A DNA stretch of 38,693 bases from JAFGCN01 sp964547015 (GTDB lineage: Archaea > Aenigmatarchaeota > Aenigmatarchaeia > QMZS01): NCBI GenBank assembly GCA_964547015.1, contig CAZJKT010000010.1, forward strand, positions 1 to 38,693. Reading direction: 5' to 3'. A model generated the notes under the pieces. It was not told where the DNA came from. It made no database searches and saw only the letters and a program-made list of their open reading frames with translations. A program made the position numbers and the translations under genes. Below, one piece after another: positions 28,802-35,685 of this stretch. Numbering within the stretch: position 1 is the first letter of the stretch; each line of letters opens with the position of its first letter.

Positions 28802-30286
28802 ATGGATGAATCCGAAGCCAATGAAAGATTTAATTCCTTAAGTGCGGATACCCAGAAAAAAATCAAAGAAGCCATCAAAATCTTTGATGGAAAAATTACA
28901 CTAGCGGATATTTTTGAAGGGAATACAAGGAAGATAAATTCGGCTTACCGTAATCTTGCCTTTAAATATCATCCCGATACGAGTACTGACCCGAGCGATG
29001 AGGGGATGTTCAGGTTATTGACCGAGGCCCGAAATTTTTTGAACGCCAAGGCAGATATATTTGCAAAATCTGATTTGCGAAAAATTGAGGGTAGAGAGTC
29101 TTTCATATTGGAATCGGGCCATGGTGGACGGCCGGTTTCAAAGGACAGCCAGGTTATGGCCCGTCCGGTGGTAACTCTTTTAAGCGAAGATGAGGAGCGC
29201 CAAAGGATTGAGAAAATAATTAAAGATATTGGGGGCAAAAAGGCTTTGCCTAAAGGATCAGGCTCTCATGAGGATGAAGATGAAATGGATGCATATATCG
29301 GAAGAAGAAAGCCGAGCCCCGAAGAGCAAAAAATTATTGATGATGCAAAGAAAGGCGCAGAAGAGGCGAGGCATACTTTTGAGAGGCTCTCCAAGGATGA
29401 TGGGCATGAGCGAAAATTTAACAGGCAAGATTATGGTACTGGAGAGGGCGGCATAAGAAAGGCGCTTGGGATTGGGGGCTCTCCAAGAGACTGGATAACA
29501 AATTGGCCCGCCCTTTTGCTGATGGTTATAGGGATTGGCCTTGGTTTTTATCTGAGCTTCATCCATAATTTGTGGATTTTCGGGTTGCCCTTGATGATTG
29601 GTGGAATAATTATCGGATGGGGGCCTTACATTTCCAAATTGTTTTCGCCGCTTGGGTTTGTCAGGGGACCGTTTTCCCATCTCCTTTCAACTTCCGGCAG
29701 GGCCGCCGGAGAATTTATTCTTTGGGATGTGATTGCGGCAACATTTCTTTTTGGGGTTTTGGCTTTGTTTTTATACCTGCTGATGGGCTACCTGAGGATA
29801 GAATATTCTATAGTTCAGTTTGTAGCTTTGGGAATATTCAATTCTGCCCTTCTTATTTTGCTTTGGACTGATACCGCAAAAGAAGATAGGCCGGCGCCTG
29901 CCGCGCCCGAGCGAAAAGCATTGCCTGCCGGAAGCGAACAGATTGCCCTTCCTCCCGGGACTGAAGATGAGGGCGGCTCGGAGTCTGATGCAAAAAAAGC
30001 TTTGCCTTCAGGCGCGGATACAAAGGCGCTTTCTGAATCAGAGGAGGAAAGAAGGAATAAAGAGCAGTTGGCGATTGAGTCCGAAAAGCAGAGGCTTGCC
30101 CTTGAAGGGGAAAAGGAGCGCCTTGCATTAAAGTCACAGGAAGAACAGTTGGCAATTGAAGGGGAAAAACAAAAAATTGCCCTGCAGGCAGCAGAAAGGC
30201 TGGCGATACCAGAATTTGCCGAAAGCGCGCATTCTAAAGAGGAATTAGAGAGGCTTAAAAAGAAAAACTTAGAGGAGAGAGGATGA
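28802..30286 (+). CDS. Membrane J-domain protein with nonapeptide coiled tail, 494 aa
   Basis: Residues ~30-85 form a DnaJ-type J domain (INSAYRNLAFKYHPDTS), with the HPD motif at residues 57-59 that stimulates Hsp70 ATPase. Four hydrophobic segments lie at ~234-254, 258-276, 305-328 and 334-353, placing both ends on the same side of the membrane, presumably the cytoplasm. The C-terminal tail contains tandem 9-residue units from residue 423 (LAIESEKQR, LALEGEKER, LALKSQEEQ, LAIEGEKQK), forming a charged helix. The Gly/Phe-rich and zinc-finger parts of classical DnaJ are absent, so this is a specialised membrane co-chaperone that would recruit Hsp70 to the membrane; no Hsp70 gene is in the window. 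It sits in the operon between a coiled-coil protein and a multi-pass ectodomain protein. Confidence 0.8.
   Translation: MDESEANERFNSLSADTQKKIKEAIKIFDGKITLADIFEGNTRKINSAYRNLAFKYHPDTSTDPSDEGMFRLLTEARNFLNAKADIFAKSDLRKIEGRESFILESGHGGRPVSKDSQVMARPVVTLLSEDEERQRIEKIIKDIGGKKALPKGSGSHEDEDEMDAYIGRRKPSPEEQKIIDDAKKGAEEARHTFERLSKDDGHERKFNRQDYGTGEGGIRKALGIGGSPRDWITNWPALLLMVIGIGLGFYLSFIHNLWIFGLPLMIGGIIIGWGPYISKLFSPLGFVRGPFSHLLSTSGRAAGEFILWDVIAATFLFGVLALFLYLLMGYLRIEYSIVQFVALGIFNSALLILLWTDTAKEDRPAPAAPERKALPAGSEQIALPPGTEDEGGSESDAKKALPSGADTKALSESEEERRNKEQLAIESEKQRLALEGEKERLALKSQEEQLAIEGEKQKIALQAAERLAIPEFAESAHSKEELERLKKKNLEERG
30068..30199 (+). repeat. 27-bp repeats encoding LALEGEK-type nonapeptides
   Basis: Four consecutive 27-bp units, then a 24-bp unit, encode 9-residue repeats of the form L-A-(I/L)-E-(S/G)-E-K-(Q/E)-(R/K) in the tail of the membrane J-protein. 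The units differ at many bases, so it is an old, selected protein repeat rather than a recent slippage event. Confidence 0.7.
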
Positions 30287-30366
30287 AGGGAATATCAGCA
30301 AAAATTCGGGAAATGGATTGGGGCATAATGAGACAAAATTTTGGAGAGGGGGCTAAAGATGAGTAG
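30283..30366 (+). CDS. Possible 27-aa coupled ORF
   Basis: The ATG overlaps the TGA of the J-protein gene (ATGA) and is preceded by AGAGGAGAGAGG, a strong Shine-Dalgarno-like stretch. The frame encodes MKGISAKIREMDWGIMRQNF and seven more residues, and ends in TAG inside the start of the following gene. As with the 32-aa ORF at 14613, the overlap at both ends suggests translational coupling. No family is recognised and it may not be functional as a protein. Confidence 0.4.
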   Translation: MKGISAKIREMDWGIMRQNFGEGAKDE

Positions 30367-32350
30367 AAGAAGATTTTATAAGGGAACCAAAAACGACCCC
30401 GCATATGAAAATGCTTCTGTAAATGAATTATATGAGCGCTCAACTCTTGCCGCTTTTGTGTGCGGCACCCTGATATCTTTTGTTGCGGTGCTTTTTTGGA
30501 GCTATTTCCATGACTGGCGATTTTTCACAGCCCTGCCTTTTATGTCCGAGGCCCTTATCGGGATGATTATTGTGAATTTGGCAATAGTTTTTGTCCTTGC
30601 CTATCCTGCGAGGCACCCGTCGAGGAATATAATTATAATGTGCCTGATAATGCTTCCGATAGGATACCTTAATTACGGTCCTTATGCCGCAATGATTGTC
30701 GGGCCGCTTGAGGATATAACCGGGATTGGTTTTGGAAATTTGGCGGGACAGGCTGAGGAATCTCTCCATTGCGTAATGATACTCTTTACAAATCCTATGG
30801 CTTTTAACACGGAGTGCCAGCTTGGAAAGCAAAAGGCCCCGGAAGAAAAAAAGATACCTGTCGGGGTTGAAATAACCCGTTATGAGCTATATCCCGAAGG
30901 CGATATATATCCTCACCAAGCCCTAAGCATTATAACTGAGCTTGAAAATCAAGGGGACTATATTGCAAAGAATGTGACTATGGTTACTGAGACCTCTTCT
31001 GTTGATGCAGAGTATCGGGTGTGCGGACAGGAAGTTTTCTCAACCCTGATTTCAAGCGGCACAAGGGAGTTTAATGATATGAGGCCGGGAGAGATTGTGT
31101 ATTACGAGCCTATTGGGGTAGTGTCCGACCCATGGAAGAGCAAAAATTGCACATATGCTGTAAACAAGCAAAAAATCGATGCGAAGATGTCAACAAAATA
31201 TTCTTATAATTACGCGACAGAGTCAAGCCTGCCGCTTACAATTGTAAGGAGCCTCAATGAGACCCATGAGAAGGTGCTTGAGTCAGGAAGGGTAAAATCC
31301 GCCCCTGTGTCGATTATAATGTACTATTCTGCTCCATTTTCACGAAAAGAGAAGGCCCTGTCAACTAAGCCCATATATATACATATGATGCATGAGTATG
31401 GTTCAGGAGAAATTACATTTAGGGGTGTCAATAAGACGGTAACAACATATTTTGCAGGGGGAAAGGAATATGGCTCTTTAGATGAGGTAATGGCTGCGGC
31501 TATCGGAGGGGAAATTTCTTCTGAGAAACAAGGTTCTTCTGATAAAGAAGAGCCGGGTTCTGAGGGAGAAGAAAAAGGTGAAGAGGATTCCGTCTCAGAG
31601 GAAAGCGCAGAATGCAACAGTTACTGTGGCGCGGCCGGATATGGGAAAGGGTTATGTGTCAATACTTGCACAGGTATCTCTCTGGGAGAGGGTGGTGGAA
31701 TGGGCTGCCCGAATGAGGATCTTAAATTCTGTTGCTGCGAAGCCCCAGCTTCAAGCCCGCCAACAGGAAATCTTTTGCTTGCCCAAGGCGACGCTGAACC
31801 TTCAGATTCCGGAGATGCTGAGGGCGAAGCTAAAAAAGAATCTGAAGGGAAATACTCAACATGCCTTGACAAAGACCGCCCGTCAAGGGAGATTAAATTA
31901 ACCGAAAAATCATGCCTTGATGCAGGGCACATACCGGTCTATAAAAAGGAGGAAAATGTTGAAAGGGGAGAGGGCAATTATGATATAATCTATGTCTACC
32001 CTATTGGCGAGGAGAACTCCAAAAATATTGGGATTTACTGCTCAGAGGCGGACTCTTCAAATAGGGATGCGGGTGTTCAGGGGAAATGGGCCTGCGCCTG
32101 CCAAGGGGAGAAAGAAAAAAGGGTCTGCAACCTGACTTATATCGGAAGTAACGGCGAAATAAAGCTCAGCCCAAAAAAGAGAACCCCGCTATTATACACG
32201 CTTTGGATTGATGTTACAGGATTTCCGGAGGAAGAAGAGGATGGGGTAAGCAGGGTGAGCAGCATTACCCTAAACCTGCACGCCAATGCAACCTATACTG
32301 TGCAGCTGCCATTAAGCAAGCCGATTTTTGTGGTGAACCCTCATTACTAA
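30359..32350 (+). CDS. Multi-pass membrane protein with large Cys-containing ectodomain, 663 aa
   Basis: Three hydrophobic helices lie near residues 30-48, 59-80 and 86-108. A large, probably exterior domain follows, beginning with a CARDB-like beta region (YPHQALSIITELENQGDYIAKNVTMV), then an acidic Ser/Glu-rich spacer, a Cys-rich segment (CNSYCGAAGYGKGLC, KFCCCEAP) and a C-terminal beta region with Cys pairs. The longest frame begins with TTG at 30341, but ATG 30359 is preferred because GGAGAGGGGG ends 6 nt before it. It is the last gene of the operon that contains the membrane J-protein, which suggests that the two act together at the membrane. No family is recognised; an envelope receptor or subunit of the proposed surface machine is possible. 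Confidence 0.7.
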   Translation: MSRRRFYKGTKNDPAYENASVNELYERSTLAAFVCGTLISFVAVLFWSYFHDWRFFTALPFMSEALIGMIIVNLAIVFVLAYPARHPSRNIIIMCLIMLPIGYLNYGPYAAMIVGPLEDITGIGFGNLAGQAEESLHCVMILFTNPMAFNTECQLGKQKAPEEKKIPVGVEITRYELYPEGDIYPHQALSIITELENQGDYIAKNVTMVTETSSVDAEYRVCGQEVFSTLISSGTREFNDMRPGEIVYYEPIGVVSDPWKSKNCTYAVNKQKIDAKMSTKYSYNYATESSLPLTIVRSLNETHEKVLESGRVKSAPVSIIMYYSAPFSRKEKALSTKPIYIHMMHEYGSGEITFRGVNKTVTTYFAGGKEYGSLDEVMAAAIGGEISSEKQGSSDKEEPGSEGEEKGEEDSVSEESAECNSYCGAAGYGKGLCVNTCTGISLGEGGGMGCPNEDLKFCCCEAPASSPPTGNLLLAQGDAEPSDSGDAEGEAKKESEGKYSTCLDKDRPSREIKLTEKSCLDAGHIPVYKKEENVERGEGNYDIIYVYPIGEENSKNIGIYCSEADSSNRDAGVQGKWACACQGEKEKRVCNLTYIGSNGEIKLSPKKRTPLLYTLWIDVTGFPEEEEDGVSRVSSITLNLHANATYTVQLPLSKPIFVVNPHY

Positions 32351-32362
32351 TTTTGTATATTT

Positions 32363-32737
32363 ATGTTGCGGCGGCTTTTAGGCGGAGATGGTGGAAAATA
32401 CAAGCAGGCGATTCTAGTGAGGCGCGACCTTAATATGGGCAAAGGCAAAATTGCGGCTCAGGCCTCTCACGCAAGCTTAGGGGCGTATAAGAAAGCCGGA
32501 AAATCCGAGAGAAACGCATGGGAACAGGGGGGATGCAAGAAGGTGGTTTTGAGGGTTGACTCAAAAGAAGAGCTTTTGAAGTACAAGAGGATGGCCGATG
32601 AGCTTAATTTGCCAAATTCCCTGATTACTGATGCCGGGCTTACCCAGATTCCTGCATCGACCATGACCTGTTTAGGCATAGGGCCCGCCGAGGAGGAGAA
32701 GGTTGATAGGGTTATTCAAAACCTCAAGTTGCTTTGA
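32363..32737 (+). CDS. pth2: Peptidyl-tRNA hydrolase, Pth2 type
   Basis: The enzyme releases tRNA from stalled peptidyl-tRNA in the cytosol. Family landmarks are all present: KQAILVRRDLNMGKGKIAAQ near residue 14, ASHASLGAY, the KKVVLRVDSKEEL strand, ITDAGLTQIPASTMTCLGIGP and the terminal hydrophobic NLKLL. Length (124 aa) is normal for Pth2, which is the archaeal and eukaryotic form. Start ATG lies in a TTTATG context 12 nt after the preceding operon. Its stop overlaps the start of the metalloprotease gene (TGATG). Confidence 0.95.
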   Translation: MLRRLLGGDGGKYKQAILVRRDLNMGKGKIAAQASHASLGAYKKAGKSERNAWEQGGCKKVVLRVDSKEELLKYKRMADELNLPNSLITDAGLTQIPASTMTCLGIGPAEEEKVDRVIQNLKLL

Positions 32738-33213
32738 TGACTATGGAACTTGAAGACTTGGTTTTGGATATACAGAATAATTATTTCCCTGAGCTTAAGG
32801 GTATTGCTATTGAGGTGGTCCCCAAGCCAAAACTTAGCGCGACAATGGAAGTTTCGCCGTTTTCTGCCAAGATTCGGTTCAATCCCGAAAGGGTTGAGAA
32901 ATGCGGTGAGGAAGAACTTTGGGCAACAATTGGCCATGAGCTTTGCCATTTTCTGCAATTTCGGAGGATAGGTATTTTCCAGAAATTGGCTTTGTATTTG
33001 AGGGTCGGTATTTTGAACAACTTGGATTGTCTGTCCCGTTTGGAAAAGGAGGCGGATCTAATGGCGATAGACAGGGGGTTTGGTAATGCACTAGTCAAGG
33101 CAAGGAGGAAAGCAGACGAACTCTCTTCAGCAGAGGTTCTGGCGAAGCGGAGAAAAATCTATTATTCGCCAACGGAGTTAGAAAAGCTGATTGGGCGTGT
33201 GAAAAGAATATGA
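32737..33213 (+). CDS. Putative zinc metalloprotease with HExxH motif, 158 aa
   Basis: The motif HELCH at residues 67-71, within IGHELCHFLQ, gives two zinc-binding His and the catalytic Glu. A second Glu within EKEADLMAI (E105, 34 residues after the motif) is placed to be the third ligand, as in gluzincin-like and SprT/ImmA-like small peptidases. There is no signal peptide, and the hydrophobic stretch FQKLALYLRVGIL is amphipathic, so the protein is probably cytosolic or membrane-peripheral. It overlaps the pth2 stop by one base (TGATG), implying coupling; ATG 32743 is an alternative start. Substrate unknown. Confidence 0.65.
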   Translation: MTMELEDLVLDIQNNYFPELKGIAIEVVPKPKLSATMEVSPFSAKIRFNPERVEKCGEEELWATIGHELCHFLQFRRIGIFQKLALYLRVGILNNLDCLSRLEKEADLMAIDRGFGNALVKARRKADELSSAEVLAKRRKIYYSPTELEKLIGRVKRI

Positions 33214-33262
33214 ACTGAAGTAACCGTGCGAAGCCTCAAACTGTTGTAGGGAGGGATTCGCT

Positions 33263-33694
33263 TTGCGGGTTGGGATATGGGTTGAAGCCGCTTTAAAGCA
33301 TTTTCTGGATAAATTCCGTATGGCCGGGATATTTTATCTGGATTGGAAGTTGGACGAATTGGTGGGGTGGGAAGAAGAGAAAAGTGGTTTAGTGATAGAA
33401 GCGTTAATAAGAGGGATAGCTGCGGGCGCAGAATTCCCTCCGGTTGCGGTTCACAGTATATCCGCGAACAGATACTGCATCTCTCCCCTGAGGGAGACGC
33501 CAGACGGGCTTTTAGATGGAGGACATTGCCGGGCAATAGCCCACTACCGAACCGGAACCCCTCTCAAATGCGAGAGTTTGGACGGATTGCCGCCAGTTCC
33601 TGAAGCATGGGAAGTTCCGATAAGCGATATTCGTTTGGTTGATGATTCCGGGCAATATGAGGAGCATAAGGCGAGATTTCCCGATTATTTGTGA
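33263..33694 (+). CDS. Small ORF with ParB-like segment, 143 aa
   Basis: The frame starts with TTG, preceded by GGGAGGG about 8 nt upstream, so initiation at this rare codon is plausible; an internal ATG at 33320 is the alternative. The central part (FPPVAVHSISANRYCI, then GLLDGGHCRAIAHYRTGTPL) has the layout of a ParB/sulfiredoxin-like domain, in which a DG-H-R motif contacts nucleotide or phosphate. No helix-turn-helix follows, so it is not a full partition protein. Known relatives of this domain include nucleases and kinases. The match is by motif only and remains tentative. Confidence 0.45.
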   Translation: MRVGIWVEAALKHFLDKFRMAGIFYLDWKLDELVGWEEEKSGLVIEALIRGIAAGAEFPPVAVHSISANRYCISPLRETPDGLLDGGHCRAIAHYRTGTPLKCESLDGLPPVPEAWEVPISDIRLVDDSGQYEEHKARFPDYL

Positions 33695-33734
33695 GCGCAG
33701 ACATTATTTTAGTAATCAAACGTCTTAGTGAATT

Positions 33735-34454
33735 ATGCTCTACTTAATCGGAATCGGTCTTTGGGATGAGGGAGATATTACCCTAAAAGGGCTTGAAGCG
33801 GCCAGAATGTGCCGAAAGCTCTATTTGGAGAGCTACACAAGCCTTTGGGGCGGAAACCTTGAAAAATTAGGGCTAAATCCCGAAATTATCCAAAGGCGGG
33901 GAATGGAGGATGATATGCAGAAATTGATTGATGAGGCAAAAGAGGAGGATATCGGGATTTTGGTGCCCGGAGATGCCCTTATGGCTACTACCCACTCGGC
34001 TTTGGCCCTTGAAGCCAGAAATCAGGGCGTTGGTATAAAAATAATCCATGCCGCATCAATTATCTCGGCTTTGGGGGAGACGGGCCTTCAGATTTACAAA
34101 TTCGGCAAAATCGCCACAATCCCCTATCTTGAGACCGATACCCCTTATCAAATCCTTGAGGGCAACCTTAAGTGCGGCGCCCATACTCTGTTTTTGCTGG
34201 ATATCACGCCTGAGCGCCTAATGTCTTGCAAAGAAGGACTAAAAAAGCTCCTTGAAATGGAAGAGCGGGGCAAATTAGGGCTGATTTCTGAGGACTCTGA
34301 GGTTGTTGTCTTTTGCAGGGCGGGCAGTTCCGAGCAACTTCTTAAATTCGGCAAAATAAGGGATTTTCTTGATTTTGGATGCACTCTTTGCGTGATAATC
34401 GCGCCGGGCAAGCTTCACTTCGCCGAGAAAGAGTTTTTGGAGTCTTTAAGGTAA
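33735..34454 (+). CDS. dphB: Diphthine synthase
   Basis: A SAM-dependent methyltransferase of the tetrapyrrole-methylase fold that methylates the modified His of elongation factor aEF-2 on the way to diphthamide. The N-terminus MLYLIGIGLWDEGDITLKGL and YLESYTSLW are hallmark sequences of the family, as are LVPGDALMATTH and the SIISALGETGLQIYKFG segment. At 239 aa it is slightly short compared with typical archaeal enzymes but looks complete. Start ATG is in a GAATTATG context. It lies 32 nt upstream of the tRNA-Glu gene on the same strand. Confidence 0.95.
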   Translation: MLYLIGIGLWDEGDITLKGLEAARMCRKLYLESYTSLWGGNLEKLGLNPEIIQRRGMEDDMQKLIDEAKEEDIGILVPGDALMATTHSALALEARNQGVGIKIIHAASIISALGETGLQIYKFGKIATIPYLETDTPYQILEGNLKCGAHTLFLLDITPERLMSCKEGLKKLLEMEERGKLGLISEDSEVVVFCRAGSSEQLLKFGKIRDFLDFGCTLCVIIAPGKLHFAEKEFLESLR

Positions 34455-34461
34455 CCTTAAG

Positions 34462-34468
34462 TTTATTT
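34462..34468 (+). promoter_or_regulatory. Box A (TATA) of tRNA-Glu
   Basis: TTTATTT lies 19-25 nt before the first base of tRNA-Glu, just after the dphB stop, in the position of an archaeal tRNA promoter. Confidence 0.45.
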
Positions 34469-34526
34469 CCTCCCTACTTAATTTAGGCCCCTGTAGTCTA
34501 GCTCGGTCCAGGATATCGCCCTTTCG

Positions 34527-34624
34527 AGCCGGCATTTCTTTTAAAAAGAGATCCGGGCACTCCCAAGAAACAAGTTTCAAGGGAAGGGAAAGGTTTGAGG
34601 CTTTCGAGCCGATGACAAGAAGAC
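34527..34624 (+). other. Intron 1 of tRNA-Glu (position 37/38), 98 nt
   Basis: A canonical-position archaeal intron with a BHB at its ends. Inside are a hairpin ATTTCTTT/AAAGAGAT, then CTCCC, AAGAAACAAGTTTC and GGGAAGGG. That order matches the core of the three other long introns here, with the CCC/GGG pair also seen in the tRNA-Ser anticodon intron. It also contains a second copy of the anticodon-loop sequence CTTTCGAGCCG at 34601-34611. Confidence 0.88.
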
Positions 34625-34639
34625 AGGCGGAGACCCGGG

Positions 34640-34714
34640 TGAAGACTTTTCTTGCGAAGAAAAGTCCTCAACGTCAAAAGAAGCAGATTCCTGCTTCGCA
34701 GAAGGAATAGGGTA
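34640..34714 (+). other. Intron 2 of tRNA-Glu (T arm, position 53/54), 75 nt
   Basis: A non-canonical intron between the T stem and T loop. It has a 10-bp hairpin GACTTTTCTT/AAGAAAAGTC, then CTCAACGTCAAAAGAAGC, AGATTC, and the hairpin CTGC-TTC-GCAG. It is a clear homologue of the T-arm intron of tRNA-Ser at the identical position and of the tRNA-Ser anticodon intron. Confidence 0.88.
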
Positions 34715-34747
34715 TTCAAATCCCGGCAGGGGCAAAACCTAAAAGGC

Positions 34748-34755
34748 TATTTAAG
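34748..34755 (+). promoter_or_regulatory. TATA box for the cold-shock gene
   Basis: TATTTAAG lies 19-26 nt before the ATG at 34774, the spacing for a leaderless transcript. The region between it and the start is AT-rich without a Shine-Dalgarno site. Confidence 0.5.
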
Positions 34756-34773
34756 ATTAATAGAGAATTATAA

Positions 34774-34965
34774 ATGGACGGAACAGTAAAGTTCTTCAAT
34801 GCAATGAAGAATTTCGGATTTATCAGCGGCTCGGACGGAAAGGATTACTTTGTCCATTCAAGCGCGCTGAAAGAGGGAACTCGGCTTAATGAAGGCGATA
34901 AGGTGACCTTTGAGCCCACTCAGGGCGACAAAGGGATTAAGGCCGAAAAAGTCGAGAAAGTTTAG
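34774..34965 (+). CDS. Cold-shock domain protein, CspA family
   Basis: A 63-residue single cold-shock domain with both RNA-binding motifs: RNP1-like NFGFIS at residues ~13-18 and RNP2-like YFVHSSAL at ~26-33, preceded by the typical start GTVKFFN. Such proteins bind single-stranded nucleic acid and melt RNA structure. The family is mainly bacterial and is found in only some archaea, so the gene was probably acquired at some point. It lies between two intron-rich tRNA genes, although a link with their structured introns is only speculation. Confidence 0.93.
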   Translation: MDGTVKFFNAMKNFGFISGSDGKDYFVHSSALKEGTRLNEGDKVTFEPTQGDKGIKAEKVEKV

Positions 34966-35014
34966 AAATTATAGTTCTAGTGCGGAAATATAGTTTTGAG
35001 ACAAAGTCAGTTTA

Positions 35015-35037
35015 GTTTTGGTTTTTGGGTGTTTTTT
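35015..35037 (+). terminator. T-rich terminator after the cold-shock gene
   Basis: Successive T runs (TTTAGTTTTGGTTTTT, then TTTTTTT) lie 50-72 nt downstream of the cold-shock stop. Archaeal RNA polymerase terminates at oligo-T tracts without need of a hairpin, and none is evident here. Confidence 0.4.
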
Positions 35038-35073
35038 TGAGGCAAAAGGTATGAATTATCATTTTTCAGTATT

Positions 35074-35415
35074 ATGGCTGAAGAATGTTTGGGCGGCGGT
35101 TTAGATGGATTGGATGTCTTCAATTATATGAATGCTTTTTGGGAAGTTTTTGATAATTACCATAGATTGGGCAAAACTCGCGAAAGAATTGCCCTAGAAC
35201 TTTATCATGCGGGCGCTCCGATAACTTCTGTCTATCTCCAAGGTAAGTTGGATATAATGCAGAGCATCTCGCAGACCAATCTGGATATATTGTTGCGTTC
35301 CGGATTAATAACCCGGGAAAAAATCCTGAAACTCGCGCCTATGAATATAGCCTTCTTCCGGAAGCTAGGCAAATCCTTGATGGCTATTTTGCGCTTGCAG
35401 AGTCCAGCCGAGTAA
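35074..35415 (+). CDS. Unknown helical protein, 113 aa
   Basis: The start is ATG in a CAGTATTATGG context like other genes here. The sequence looks alpha-helical and soluble, with a segment reminiscent of a DNA-binding or winged-helix fold (LGKTRERIALELYHAGAPI, then LLRSGLITREKILKLAP), but no convincing family match can be made by eye. It lies alone between the cold-shock gene and tRNA-Ser. Existence is supported by length and start context only. Confidence 0.5.
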   Translation: MAEECLGGGLDGLDVFNYMNAFWEVFDNYHRLGKTRERIALELYHAGAPITSVYLQGKLDIMQSISQTNLDILLRSGLITREKILKLAPMNIAFFRKLGKSLMAILRLQSPAE

Positions 35416-35454
35416 AAATCTCGGAAATGGGCGAGCTCAGGCGCGCGGTTGTTG

Positions 35455-35462
35455 ATTAATTT
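35455..35462 (+). promoter_or_regulatory. Probable box A (TATA) of tRNA-Ser
   Basis: TTAATTTA lies 22-29 nt before the first base of tRNA-Ser, at archaeal promoter spacing. Confidence 0.4.
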
Positions 35463-35505
35463 ACCTTTTGCAAACTAAATTATGCCGAGGTGGCGGAGCG
35501 GTCTA

Positions 35506-35537
35506 TCTATACCTCCCTAAAAAGAGGATGGGACCAT
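35506..35537 (+). other. D-loop intron of tRNA-Ser, 32 nt
   Basis: A minimal BHB intron: exon GGTC pairs with intron GACC, the bulges are TAT and ATA, and the inner helix CTAT/ATGG continues into CCTC/GAGG closed by CCTAAAAA. Removing it gives a standard D loop. It lacks the core shared by the four long introns, so its origin is separate or it has been stripped down. Confidence 0.85.
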
Positions 35538-35553
35538 ACGCGGCTGGCTTGAG

Positions 35554-35659
35554 GTCATCCCTTTTCTTGAAAGAAAAGGTCTGACAACCCCAAAAGAACA
35601 GATTCGCATATCATGTTTGCTTCGCAAACGGGGCGATTCTATTGGGGGTAAAACAGGCA
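35554..35659 (+). other. Anticodon-loop intron of tRNA-Ser (37/38), 106 nt
   Basis: The core reads hairpin CCTTTTCTT/AAGAAAAGG, then GACAACCCCAAAAGAACAG and ATTCGC, then a TTTGC-TTC-GCAAA hairpin and GGGGGT. ACCCC can pair with GGGGGT to enclose the second half. It aligns with the T-arm introns of both tRNAs over about 45 nt, with stem changes on both sides. Confidence 0.88.
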
Positions 35660-35685
35660 ACCAGTTTCCCGCAAGGGAGCGCAGG

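Larger units (their letters stand above)
34487..34734 (+). tRNA. tRNA-Glu(TTC) with two BHB introns
   Basis: Exons are 34487-34526, 34625-34639 and 34715-34734, giving a 75-nt mature tRNA. The acceptor stem GCCCCTG pairs with CAGGGGC and the discriminator is A. The D arm has GG in the loop, the anticodon stem TCGCC pairs with GGCGG around the loop CTTTCGA (anticodon TTC), and the T arm is CCGGG-TTCAAAT-CCCGG. The intron positions are fixed by BHB geometry. At 37/38, exon CTTT pairs with intron GAAG and the bulges are CG|A and AC|A. At 53/54, exon CCCG pairs weakly with AGGG and the bulges are GG|T and TA|T. Removing both introns is needed to form both the anticodon and T arms. Confidence 0.93.

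Noticed and set aside
30341..30358. TTG start at 30341 for the 663-aa membrane protein
   Set aside because: TTG lies within the SD-like tract that serves the ATG at 30359.
34611..34620. Box C/D-like GATGA in the tRNA-Glu intron
   Set aside because: There is no matching box D or C'/D' at proper spacing, so a guide RNA is not supported.
34498..34719. Minus-strand 73-aa ORF over tRNA-Glu
   Set aside because: It is wholly antisense to a tRNA and its introns; the composition is explained by the hairpins.
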